A stretch of 64,000 nt of DNA from Ianthella basta. Taxonomy: Eukaryota; Porifera; Demospongiae; Verongiida; Ianthellidae. Under the pieces are notes generated by a model, which saw nothing but the letters and a program-made list of their open reading frames with translations, was not told the origin of the DNA and ran no database searches. A program made the position numbers and the translations under genes. The stretch is from assembly GCA_964019415.1 (NCBI GenBank), contig OZ025879.1, forward strand, positions 2,416,310 to 2,480,309, written 5' to 3'. Numbering within the stretch: position 1 is the stretch's first letter; each line of letters starts with the position of its first letter. Of this stretch, positions 53,201 through 64,000 are shown piece after piece.

Positions 53201-56200
53201 TACTTCTGTAAAGTCCACGATTGGAACTCCAAGCTTCTCTAAAACAACAAACTGACACTTACTCAGTGCAAAGTTGGCCATGTGCACAGGCAGCAATACC
53301 TTCTTGGGAGGGTGAGACATTACAGCAGGAATTACTGCCACATTGCTGAAGTGAGGCTTAAGCAAAGCTGCACCGTCATGACTGGAAACAACCCAACTCC
53401 ACAGATGTGACAAGGTGGGAATGTGGCTCTTGTCTAGCTCCACAGGCTTACCATCTTTAGGCAGTTGGATGTGTTGGGCTATATACTGTGGAGATACAGG
53501 AGCCACAACATGCGCCCCGAGGAGGTTGCTTGTAGAAATCGTTGGTGACAGAAAGTCTACCCACCTTTCCTTGGGTACAAGATGAATATCTTTGTCATTT
53601 GGTAGAAACTTTGCCCCACCAACCAGTGAGAGGCATCCGTCATAGGTCAGCATGATGGGTAGGCCTTTGATGTCATTGAGAGTCAATGAGGAAGAACTGT
53701 TAAACAGAAAGCTCCAAATGTGATGAATGTGGTTCTTTATGACTTCTTCAAAGTCCTTCATTCTAGGAGCAATGCCCATCAAAAACTTAATTACCAACTT
53801 CTGAGTGACAAGGATGGACTGGACATGAGAAGCATCTACACTTTCAAGCAGGTTGTACAACCTCTTTGGAGCATCTGTAATGTCGAGACCCAACTCCAGC
53901 AGCACTTGACAAATGTCACGATGAAAGCAGAAGTAGCCTTTGGGTTCTTTACCTCCATCCTTTAGTGCCAACCACTTTGGTTTAGCAGACAGGGACATGG
54001 CAGGAGCCTTGGGCATCAGAGGAAGAATTGCTGCCTTGTCAGCCAGTAGGTATCTGTAAGTCGTCTTCACTACATTGAATGCTGTAATGGATTTGGAGCT
54101 GGTGTGGTGAGAAACAGCTGGAGGCTGCTTGGGAAATAGCCTGTAAAACCACTCCAACTTAGCCCTACTGCTGATGGTCAGTGTGCAGCACTGGAGTAAA
54201 GTTGAGTAGCACTGTGCCAATATGCTCTCTGCTAGCCTCTGGTTCCACTCCTTCAGTGGGCCCTCCTGAGTGTGCTGTAAGTGCCTGCGGGAGGGATCCA
54301 CCCAGAAGTGGCCATTCACATGAACTGGCAAAAGAGAAGGGTTGTCATCAAGCGGAAGGTACACAAACACTTGTCCTTCTCCTTCCTCTAAGTTCCGGAT
54401 AGTAGAGGCAGCTACCCCTGCTACAGGAAGAAGGGATTCTTTGTGCCCATTGTGCAACAGATCCTCAGAGATCTCCTTGCTACCAAACTGTTTACTCACA
54501 ATCCAGTCATTGACATTCCTCCCACCTTCAGCTGTCTGAATATTCACTCCAAGAGTGTACACTGCTGCAAAGCTTTCAGAGAGTTTCTTTGTACTATTTG
54601 CATGTGTCACATGCTGTGCAAACAACTCTGGTGAGTGGAGGAACTTCTGTGAAATGGATGCACTGGCAGATGAAAAGTTTGAGATACGGTTTCCAACAGG
54701 AGATATTTCATAGACTGAGATCCGCCTGATATTGTTAAGGAATACCAGCATTTGAGGTGCTTCATCCATCAGCTGCTTGGACAAGGTCTGTAGCCTCTGT
54801 ATGGTCATTGCACATCCTCGCGTCAGTTTGGACTCCCATTTCATAGCAGGGTTGCAGCGTGTCAATGGGAGACGAAACATGGCATAGCCATTCTGCCACT
54901 GAGATGTTAGGTCTTGAAAGCATCCTGGCACTTTTGCAGCCATGTCAGGGATAACATCAGCTAAGAAGGGGCTCATCTGGTCAGTCATATTCTTCAGCTG
55001 CATAGCTGGTTTGGATCGCCACATTCTGCCAGGTGTGTCTTTCTTTGTCAGACACGATCTGTTTGGATCCAAAACGCAGAAACACTCAGGGTCTCCTCCT
55101 TTACCATAGGAGATAAAGGTTGGTGTGTCTGTTACATGGTAGGCCACATTGATACCAATACCAAACCTTCCAATCTTTTCTGCCTGACCACTCTTTCCTC
55201 CTACTCCCAACTTTGTGATTCCATAAAGATCACTCTCACTGAATCTGCGGTTGTTGAAAACCAACAATGATGGCATTTTTTGCAGCCATCTCCAGTTGTT
55301 CTGTTCAGTAAAAAGGAGTGAATCAGGGAAGTTAGCTCTGTGGTCAATCACAAAGGCAATTTCAGATGCTCCTGCATCCTCTGCATTCTGAACAAACTCT
55401 CGGAATATGGAGACATTGGGTTCATACTGATCAAGAATGCCATTTAATCGATCAGTCAGGTCCTCCCATTGCCCAAAGTCTTGGCCACTGAAGAAGTCAT
55501 CGCTCACCATCTGGCTGGTTGCATGATCAAGTAGGTCAGTGACTCCCAAAGCAGTGGCAGTAGCAAGAGGAATGTCCTTGTGCAGAAAGTAGGTCCATCT
55601 TCCTGCTACTTGAAGAGGGAGTTGAACGTCTTCTCTTGCACAAGCAAGCACCTCAGGAGAACGTAACACATACTGGTTGTCTGGTAAGAAGACAGGCTTC
55701 AGGCCGCCTTGATTTGAGTTAGCAACTGTGTTGGCTAGCACCACGATACAGCTCATCAGATTCTCATCAATCTTATTTTCCATGAACACTTGCTTCATTT
55801 CCCTTAGTTTAGCAGCACAGAATACAGCATTTAGACTTTCTGCAACTCCCAATATCTTAAACAGAGACCAGTGTTGTACATTGGGCTCAGCAAGAGCAAT
55901 GACAAATGGTGGGGCTGTAACATGGGTAGAGTGCACCAGCTGATTGGGGCACAGAAAACTGCCGTCTTGCCATATGAAAGGTCTCCTAAGTAGTTTCTTT
56001 TGAGCTTCTTCCACTATTCCTCTTTCACATCTTCCTGAAGTGAGAGCATGCTCAAGACATTTATACAAGGACGGCATCCAATTTGTCAGAAATTCCTTTT
56101 CCTTCTCAAATTGAGCACTTCTGTGCTCTCCACACTGCTTCCACCAGTCTGTGACAGACAACAGGTTCTGTAGCATGTCTGCTACTGTAGGGGATTGCTT

Positions 56201-59200
56201 GAAATATTGGGAGAAGAGGTGCAAAATGTAAGGAGAGCATTTGTTACCATCTACTACACCAGCCACAGTGAAGACACTTCCAAGACAGTTAGCGGCAAAC
56301 AGGTCACAAGGAGCTCCCATGGGATACTTGGTATGGTGCCAGGGAAAAGTGGTGCCCTCTGGACGACAATGAACTGGGAGGAATGGAACAATGGACAGTT
56401 CCCTGATTAGTTTATTTCTTTGCTCAGATCGCTGTGTTCCATGTGATGTCTTGAAGTGAAATTCAATATACTGCAAAAGGTACTGACTTCTATTGACCAT
56501 TTCCACAGCTGAGTGTTGAGCCAACACACATCTGGCACACTCAATGATATCACTGTCTCTGAGGTACACTGTTGCCATACCAAGCTTCACCAGAGCACTA
56601 TGGCTTGCTTCATTGTCACTCAACTCTTGAAGGGGGAACTTGTCCTCAATTCCTTTGAAGAGAGCAACAAAATGGCCATTTCTTGGATCAATAAGCTCAC
56701 TGGCCTTCTTCATTCGCTTTCCTGATTTGCAAGGGACACATGGCACTTTAATCAGCTGGTCTTGCAGCCACATGTGTTGTGGCTGCAATGCATCAAACAG
56801 TAACAGGATAGCTATCATTTGGTTGTTCCTAAGACCTTCGTCCAGTTTCTGTAGGTTGGGAAGCAGTACTTGGACACAGTATTCCTTGAGGGACACACAC
56901 CAAAGACCAGGAGAATTTACTTGCTTCTGTCTGAATGATTGTACTAGTTGATCGGGAAGAACAGACATGGAGTAACCCATCTGCAACAAGATTTGAACAG
57001 CATGGTCAAGGAAAGGATGCATGCCGGAGCCAAACGGCATATTCTTAAAGTCTTCTCCAAGCACATGCACATCTGACACAGACTCCCAACTGCCTTTGCC
57101 TTTGTAACATCTCACAACTTTGGAGTTTTCGTTGAGAACATACTCTCGAAATGAAGGGATCAGCTTTCCTGCAAGTTCGGCTGCTCCTGTCTGACCCACA
57201 GGCCAAATGCTGTAGTAAGTTGTAAGAAAGTTATCTGATGGAGAGGGAGAATGAGTGAAGTGCACGAGAAGATTAACGCAGGCCCTCACAACAGCATCTT
57301 CAATGAGGATGGTGTTCCAACTGTTTGCATCATGAAGTTCCTTAAGATTTCTGCGATCAGTGGAAATGTCAAAGCATCCATTGATGTGAAAACGCAGAGG
57401 AGCCACAGGAATGGAGAGGGGCAAGAAGCAGAACACTCTTCCTCGGTCACAGCAGACAGGGGCACCTTCTGCACTGACAGGCAGGGCAACTTCAGCAAAA
57501 GGGAACAGTCCATCTTTTGAGCCTTCTGGTGAGGATGCTTTGGCCTGGCTCTTCCCAGTGCCCAGAGCAGAGGAGACAACCCAGGCTGTCTTGATAGTTG
57601 GGTTCTCGGCGTAGCTGTTGACAGTGATGGTGCACTGTTGGATGCTTCTGTCCTGCCCTTTACCACCTTTGTATGATGCTAGGATGTTCACCCTTGGTGA
57701 AACCAAAGTCTTCTTCATTGACAAGATGGGTTGCATGCTTGATGGAAGTGCATCTTGGTGTAGTTCAAAGAGCTCCACACTTTGCACATTCTGAAGGAAC
57801 AATGGTATCAGTGGGGCAGTGGTCACCAATGACTGCACTAGATTGCCAATGTTCCCTCTGTGGTATTCAAGTCCTCGTCCAATTTCACTTCTACTTGAGG
57901 TGTACTGGTTTCGATACGGGAATCTGAATAGCGTACCCCTATACTCTTTTGCTTGGGGTTGTCTTAAGGAGAAGCCAAAGATGCCCTCAAAAGGCTGCAC
58001 TTGGTCTGTGTAGTAGTTCAGAAGAGTGTCTCTCTCCCGCACAAAGTCAAAATACACTCCCGGGTCACCATGTGATACAATGCCCTGAAGGTACCTACAG
58101 TGAGGGTCGAACATGACCATCTTGTTTCTGCTGACAAAGCTTGGTACATCTGTCAATTGATATGTGGCACAGAAACCAACACCAAATCGGCCAATTTTGG
58201 TTGGATCTTCCTTCTTCGTGGCGCCAGCAAGTTCACAAATATCATCAAAGTCCTTGTCAGTAAAGACACTGTTGTTGTAGGCATACAGTGCTGGGCCCTG
58301 CCAGTGTTTCATGTCTTCACTGAAGAGCTTGCCCGTGTGTGTAGGGTGCTGCCTCCAGTCCAGGAGGAACTTGACTTCAGTTGCACCTGCATCATCAGCA
58401 TTCTGAATCAGCTCCTTAAACACATCAATATTGTCCTTGTAGTCTTCAATGATTCGCCTCAGACGCCTTGTCAGAGGCTCATGCTGACCTTTCTGCTGAT
58501 ATGCAATCTTGAGGGCCTGAGGTTTCCCGATTTTGCTGGAGAGAGGAGAGACTCCTAGTGACCGAGCAAGATCAGACGATACTCCAGAGTGTACTAGAGG
58601 TCCATAGTCACTCAATCCCTTCTCATTCCATTGCCTGTCATCATATGCACACTCTAGTGGAGACAGAAATTGAGCATCTTTTGTTGGGAGGAGAATGGTG
58701 CCGATCAACTGATCCCTGTTGGGGCTGCTTGACAGCATGTGTACAATTTCGCTCAGACACCTTACAATATTGCCCATGTGTAATGTTAACAGCTCAGGCT
58801 TGCCCTCACATTGCCTCTTGATTGTGTACAATGCCTGAATGCAGTCACTAACACCAGATGATTCTCTTATTCCGCATCTAAGCCAAAAGTCTTTACCAAG
58901 ATACTGCAAGCCCATCTCTTTAATGGATGACTGCAGAGACAGTCCTGGAATAGGCTCATATGCCACCTCACTGGCTCTAAGAAAGCAACCCAAGTTGTGG
59001 TTCCAAATGAAAGGGAGGCTGCTCTTGTGTAGCACCTGACAACCTTGAGGGAGTGTATGGAAATACTTATACACTTGGACCATGATGTCCCATACTAGCT
59101 TCTTCCCTTCGTCACTCTTCCTGGCTCTGTCTTGCAATTGCACCAGGTTTTTAACATGACTCAAGACATCCTGTGGCTCAATGGCCTTGAAGGAAGCAGC

Positions 59201-62200
59201 CATGGCAGAGTAATTTGCCTTGATGGAAACAACTGGAAGTACAGACCCTACAATGGCAGCAGAGTCAATGCCCTCTTTTGAACTTGGCAAGCAAGCTTGG
59301 TCAGGGCAAATTGGTGTTGTACAGAAATCTGAACCTTTCCAGAAAAGACTGATAAGCTCATAATCCCGTGGAGGTTGGCTACAGAACAGGTATCGAATGT
59401 GCTTTGTTCTGTGCCAGACTTCCTCCATGTAGCTACTGACGTTAGCAAGGTAGCCTAGTCTGAGGAGGTGAAAGGAACGATCATGAGCCAGTTGGACATC
59501 TACCTCTGCTAGTTTTGCCACAGACTGCGCCCTTTCCACCATAAACCCAATAAACCTTTCCTTGTTGCTTGTTACAGCTGACCACTGTTGCAGACCTAGA
59601 AGCAGTAGCTTGGCCAGAATGGTGGGATGCCAGAAGTCAGAGTGAGGAAACACTGCTTCATTTGCTGTATAAAACGAATTCAACACTTCTAAATCTGAGG
59701 GATCAAACAGCTCACTTGGCATGTGCAAATTACAATCACCATTCACATTAGAAGGCAAAAATTTGGTTCTCAAGAGAACACAATGCAAATCTCTATCATC
59801 TTTGTCAAACTGGGAAAGCATCCAAACCAGCATGGCATTAACCTGTTGAATGTCAGCAGCCTGCTGAACCCACGGTAAGATGTGCTGGCGCACAATGGAA
59901 GCTAAAGAATCTGGCTGCCTCTGCAACAACTTAGACAGGTCCCGCACATTTTGATTGGTTGTTTTCAGGATGAGACCTGACAGGTGGCTGTCAGGAAGGA
60001 AGCTGAGGTGTGGTTGGGGGAAGATCAAAGAGCCTGAAGTGCCTGCATCCAGAGCCACAAAGACACATGGCTTCACTGTCTCATACAGAGGCAAAGACTT
60101 TAGGAAAGTGGTGTCTGCAGGTTTAAGAGTCCGATCAGCTAGAACCTTACACAGAAAGATGAATAGTTCTCGCTTCTCCTCTACTTCCACGGTCTTCAAC
60201 TTGCTACGAATGTCACCAGAACACCTCTGCAAGTATGCCAAGAAGTGTGCCGGTGTCACAAGAGGAAGGAAATGAGAAAGTGCTGAGGGGTGTGCCAAAT
60301 CATGGTGATGAAACTGGGAGTAGTTCTCTACTAGACAACAACCCAGCTTCTGTGTTACCTGATAAACACCCACACTGACTGTTTCCTGCCAGTTCACTCT
60401 CATGATGGACCCATCATTTACCAAGGGCAGTAGGTGAGTACCTTCCACAAAATCATCTCTGTCCAGCGAATGGGTTGGCACTAGAGGCAAACCGCACACA
60501 TCATTCAAGTTGATCTCAGGTTGCAGAAGCCACTGCCAAATGCTAGCTAAGTAGTGCCTTCCTGGCTGTCCGTTCACACCAGGTGTCCATTCTTTTGGGT
60601 TTCCTCTCTCAGCACCCCATGTAGCTAGGGACTGAGGCAGTAGAGAAGTGCACACTTGCTGTTTAGTGGGAATTCTCAACTGAGACTGCTGTGATTCGGC
60701 TATACTAGTAAACACATGACTGATCTCACTGGGGAGTGATCGGCACAACAGTCTGCTGCCAAGTCCTCTGAGAACACTGGCAGTGAGGTCATCTTCAATG
60801 ACATATATCTGATCTCGTTCCTTGTCATTTGCCTTCAAAATTGCAGGAGCATACTGTTGATCTTCCAGAGGAATTATTGGCAGATCAAACAAAGCTTCCG
60901 GTGGAAGGCTTGACAGAAGGTACTTTAGCAGCATGAGTAGCAGTTTGGGCTTTCGCTTCAATTGCTGTGCAGCCATTTCAGAGTGCTTGCACAGTACACT
61001 GTGCACCATCTGTGGAGTGAGGCACTGAGGGAGCCAGTCAGTCTGAATGGATTCCACAATGGTCTGAGGAAGGTACACTACGGGCATGCCTAGATCCAAA
61101 AGAAGAGAAGCAAGTGTGTGATCCTCCTTGGTCAGTGTGAATATGGCTTGCCTGCTGTCAACCCATGTTCCTCTTTGCAGAGGAGACCAGAAAACTGGGA
61201 GAGCTGCACTTATCAGCATCCTCAGGAGGGAGGAATCGGGAACAAGAAGAAACTGCCACACATACACGTTGCGGAGTTCTTTCAACAAGGGCCACATTGC
61301 ATAAGCTCCTGGGCACTCCACACTACCGGGACTAGCAACAAATCTGAATAGCATAGTGTTGATGACTATGGCTAAACCATATGTAGGAATCAGCAACTCT
61401 CTCACAAGCAAAAGATTCCACCAAGCCTCTCTGTCACTTTCTTTCTCGCCTACAGGCCACTTGATACGCTGTCTGTCATCTACTGGGATGAAGTAGCCAT
61501 GTACATTCACTGGCAGTCCAGTGGTTTGTGGGAGAGGGAGAAAGCAGAAGGCCACACAGTCAGTGGTCCTGCCTTCACATTCCTGGTCTGAGGACAGTGA
61601 ATGGACAGCGGTTGAGCTAAGATGGGCCTGCAGTTCTTGGACTGCCCTCCTTATAATGTCTCGTCCTTGAATTGCATTGAGTTTGCATCTCTTAAAGGAC
61701 ACTGGTTTAGGGAGTGGAACTGCGGTACCCACCCAAGGGGATACCCGAAGATCCTTTGCCAAATGTTTCAGCTGGATGTTCTCACTACCAAGAGTCTGAC
61801 AGATCATCCAGTGGTACTTTTGAGGACTCTGTGCTATAGCAGATCCTTCTACACACACAGTGCATGGGTAGATCACTGATACAGAGCAGCCGTGGTCTTC
61901 TGCAGAAGCCTCGTCCATGTCTCTTTGTGCCTTCCGCACTTCATCGTAATTTGAGACATCCAATGACACCTTACCAACCAACTCCAGCATTGGCTTGGCT
62001 TGTCTGCCATCATTCCTGCTGTAGATCTCAATGCAAGTGACGTGTCTGAGGAAGAGAAGAATACGGCTTGCCTCACTCTTGAGGCATGAGCAGAGCTCTT
62101 TCAGCACCTGAGGAGGAGAGAACTTCTTGTCAGAGATGGATGACTCCTTCGTACGAAAGGGAAAGCGAAACAGAGTTCCATTGTAATCTTCTTTACCGTG

Positions 62201-63774
62201 TGAGAAACCAAACAATCCATCGAAGGGCTTGAGGTGGTTGTAGCGTTGGTGCTGCAACTCATTAAGGGTGAACTTCAATCCCGTGCGTTGGCTCCCATCA
62301 TCATTTCTTTCATTGACGTAATGGGTGTGAGGATCCAGTATGCCCATGTACTCACCGCTTAGAATGACGGGCAAATCTGTGAGAAAGAAAGCAGCTAACC
62401 AGGGTAATGTCAACACTTAATGCTGTTGAATATGTTTAACTCTCTAGTGACTGCAACATGCCATGTCAAGTTTGATTGGCATCTATTGTAACAGACTGTT
62501 GCAAACTGACAGGAGAAATGTCTGTGCTGGCATTCGGGTTTAGAGCTTACAACTATGCTATTTTCTCTTCATATGACCAAGCAACCATCCTTCACATGTC
62601 CTGACGGTATGTAGTTTTACCATTCATCAACAGTACAGGGGACTGCATCACCCACTGCACCCCACTGTAACAGTAATAATATAAGTATTGTACTTGTGTA
62701 TTGGCGCAGGGGTGCAGGGCTGGCCGGACAATATTAAATGCACTTCTCTTGTTTCAACCCAATAAATGCTAATGCCGATTTTACACTATGCTGGTACAGT
62801 ACGATATGATAAGCTAGGTTCGGTACGATAATCCAAACCATTTACATGTAGCAACGAATGACAGGGACAGTACTATTAGTGTTGGGTGATCCGAATGGAA
62901 AGTAATAACTGACTAGCTCACTCTCGCTGTTTTGCTGCAGTTTGTAGGGCCTAGTCGTCTGTCGTCTAGCCTTTCAGAGCCCTGAAACATCTGTATGTAG
63001 TCCAGCGAAATTGGTCTATGAGAGCGCATGCACAGCACAAGTGGCATATGGTACCATATACACTACAGTTGCAGAAGCAGACCGAGATATTCCAAAATCA
63101 TATGGTTCAGTATGGTACGATATCTGTTTAAATTTGCCATTTTTTCTGTACCATACCGTACCAAACCAGACTGTTCCGGAATATTGCGCTAGTGTAAACG
63201 GGGTATAAGCACCATATTTAATTGTCTTGTGTCACACACATATACATGCTTTTATATTCAATGTACCTGTGAGGTGGTGAACAGACTGGAATCCAATTCC
63301 AAATCTCCCAACCTTCATCTTGTCCTCCATTTTCTTGCTCTGATAGAGTTTTCCAATGTTACTCCAGTCTCCCTCTTTGAAAGTGGCATCGTTCCATGCT
63401 AACAGAGCGGGACCTTGAACTGATTTGAGACTGTCCTTTACTAAGCCTTCAGTTGGGTAGCGCTGAGAGTCCACAACAAACCGGACCGTACTAGCACCAG
63501 CGTCATCTGCATTCTGCACTATTTCCTACGAACATGCAGAAAACAGCATGCGAAACACAGAAAAGGTAGTACCCAATACATAGGTAACACAATACAGTAT
63601 GTGAAACAGAAACGATGTGCTCAATACCTGATGTTGGTGATGCCAACATGTCTGTACCATGTAGTGTGTGGTATTGGCACTGCAGCTCACTCACTTTCAG
63701 GATCTGTCCTTCTGTGTACTTCCCAAGTAGGTTCTTAATAAATTCAGTCAATGGTGGCACCGTAGTGCCAAAAT
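46650..63774 (-). CDS. Sacsin-like giant protein with HEPN and C-terminal PARP domain (5' end outside)
   Basis: Exons: 46650-47257, 49552-62376, 63267-63525, 63695-63774; about 4,590 residues in window, all phases consistent; the first exon(s) lie beyond the right edge. Three HSP90-type ATPase repeats carry EIVQNADDAGAS with VGRFGIGFQSV (63267-63525), ELIQNADDAGATE with IGRFGVGFCA (~58425-58150) and EFVQNAEDAGASE with IGRFGIGINVAYHVTDTP (~55410-55120). A HEPN domain of sacsin type (WVFQAENDLELATHL, CFFCHEALEKSLKAIFF, INEHRD) is at ~50090-49730. No J domain is evident. The 12.8-kb exon ends at a strong GTACGTAG donor in phase 1, and the only phase-1 acceptor with a coherent exon downstream opens a PARP domain. 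Unspliced, a TAG follows at once. Sacsin is a co-chaperone-like protein. The fusion suggests ATP-driven remodelling coupled to ADP-ribosylation. Confidence 0.82.
47644..47991 (-). pseudogene. Small frame with GYHVYKEVWNPSIGE motif (repeat-derived)
   Basis: A 115-codon minus-strand frame inside the sacsin/PARP intron contains GYHVYKEVWNPSIGEAF. I associate this pattern with HIRAN-like repeat proteins abundant in sponge and cnidarian genomes. The expected downstream half is absent and replaced by unrelated sequence, so a decayed fragment is likelier than a gene. Confidence 0.4.
49329..49458. repeat. 130-bp hairpin element
   Basis: Arms CAAGTAAAGTCTGTTACACA... (49329-49364) and their imperfect complement (49423-49458) enclose a 58-base loop. 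Located in the intron between the giant exon and the PARP exon. Confidence 0.75.
62774..63203. mobile_element. Possible MITE in sacsin-like intron
   Basis: GCCGATTTTACACTATGC at 62774 and GCGCTAGTGTAAACGGGG at 63186-63203 are imperfect inverted ends. Several GGTACGATAT / ATACCGTACC motifs lie between them in both orientations. No coding capacity. Confidence 0.45.
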
Positions 63775-64000
63775 CTACAGTGAAGAGTGGAGGAAGTGTT
63801 TATGAGCCTGTTGTTGGTGCCTTTGATGCATGACATCACCATGCAGTGTACCTATTCACACTTTGTGCATAAAGTGATGGTAGCGTGGTGTTACTCTTTT
63901 GCTTGTTCACTAGTGCAAATTAATACCTTGCCAGCCACCTGCCTGTACGTAGTGAGAAGTGGCAGTATTTGATTGGGTATGTTTGTATATGTGCAAGGTC
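63775..64000. other. Upstream intron of the sacsin-like gene, no exon recognised
   Basis: The exon at 63695-63774 starts in phase 1 after an AG, so at least one earlier exon exists. I cannot find it in the last 226 bases. Confidence 0.5.

Noticed and set aside
49646-61879. Numerous open frames antisense to the giant sacsin-like exon
   Set aside because: Shadow frames of a long coding exon.

Overview
The window is intron-rich eukaryotic DNA, almost certainly from an invertebrate animal. Animal housekeeping genes (VPS52, an XRN2-type exonuclease, an AK5-type adenylate kinase with an N-terminal DPY-30-like segment) sit tightly packed with a sacsin-like giant gene, three claudin/PMP22-like genes and genes of a type I associate with early-branching metazoans. 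A sponge or another non-bilaterian is my best guess; it is inference from gene content, not proof. Exon models were built by hand from splice consensus, reading phase and family homology. For nearly all genes every junction keeps frame.

Layout, left to right. (1) 1-15005 is a segmentally duplicated neighbourhood. A minus-strand gene for a predicted beta-helix ectodomain protein is cut by the left edge (1-1380). Its full-length paralog, with a multi-membrane C-terminus, is at 9311-14310. Between them lies the C-terminal two thirds of an XRN2-like gene (3409-8981, plus), preceded by a 1.1-kb tandem duplication that contains a decayed copy of one XRN2 exon. (2) 15839-20356 (minus) encodes a divergent, apparently catalytically dead NRPS-type condensation-domain protein. 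It shares a 151-bp divergent promoter with AK5 (20508-25929, plus). (3) 27248-35026 (minus) holds three tandem four-helix claudin/PMP22-like genes. (4) 35376-38039 (minus) is an anhydro-N-acetylmuramic acid kinase (AnmK) homolog. It shares a 146-bp divergent promoter with VPS52 (38186-45993, plus), which contains two candidate U12-type introns and an intronic DNA transposon carrying a RecQ-helicase fragment. (5) 46650-63774 (minus, open at the right edge) is a giant sacsin-like gene with three HSP90-like ATPase repeats and a HEPN domain. By splice phase it continues into a terminal exon encoding a complete PARP catalytic domain.

The genes do not form an operon or one pathway. VPS52 belongs to GARP/EARP endosome-to-Golgi tethering, XRN2 to RNA 5'-3' decay and transcription termination, AK5 to nucleotide balance, AnmK to peptidoglycan-sugar salvage, and the sacsin-HEPN-PARP protein probably to chaperone-linked or stress/immune ADP-ribosylation. 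Introns are rich in (GT)n/(CA)n microsatellites, which abut splice sites in three genes, and in homopolymer C/G runs. Small hairpin or MITE-like elements occur in several places. I saw no rRNA or CRISPR array and did not recognise a tRNA gene.
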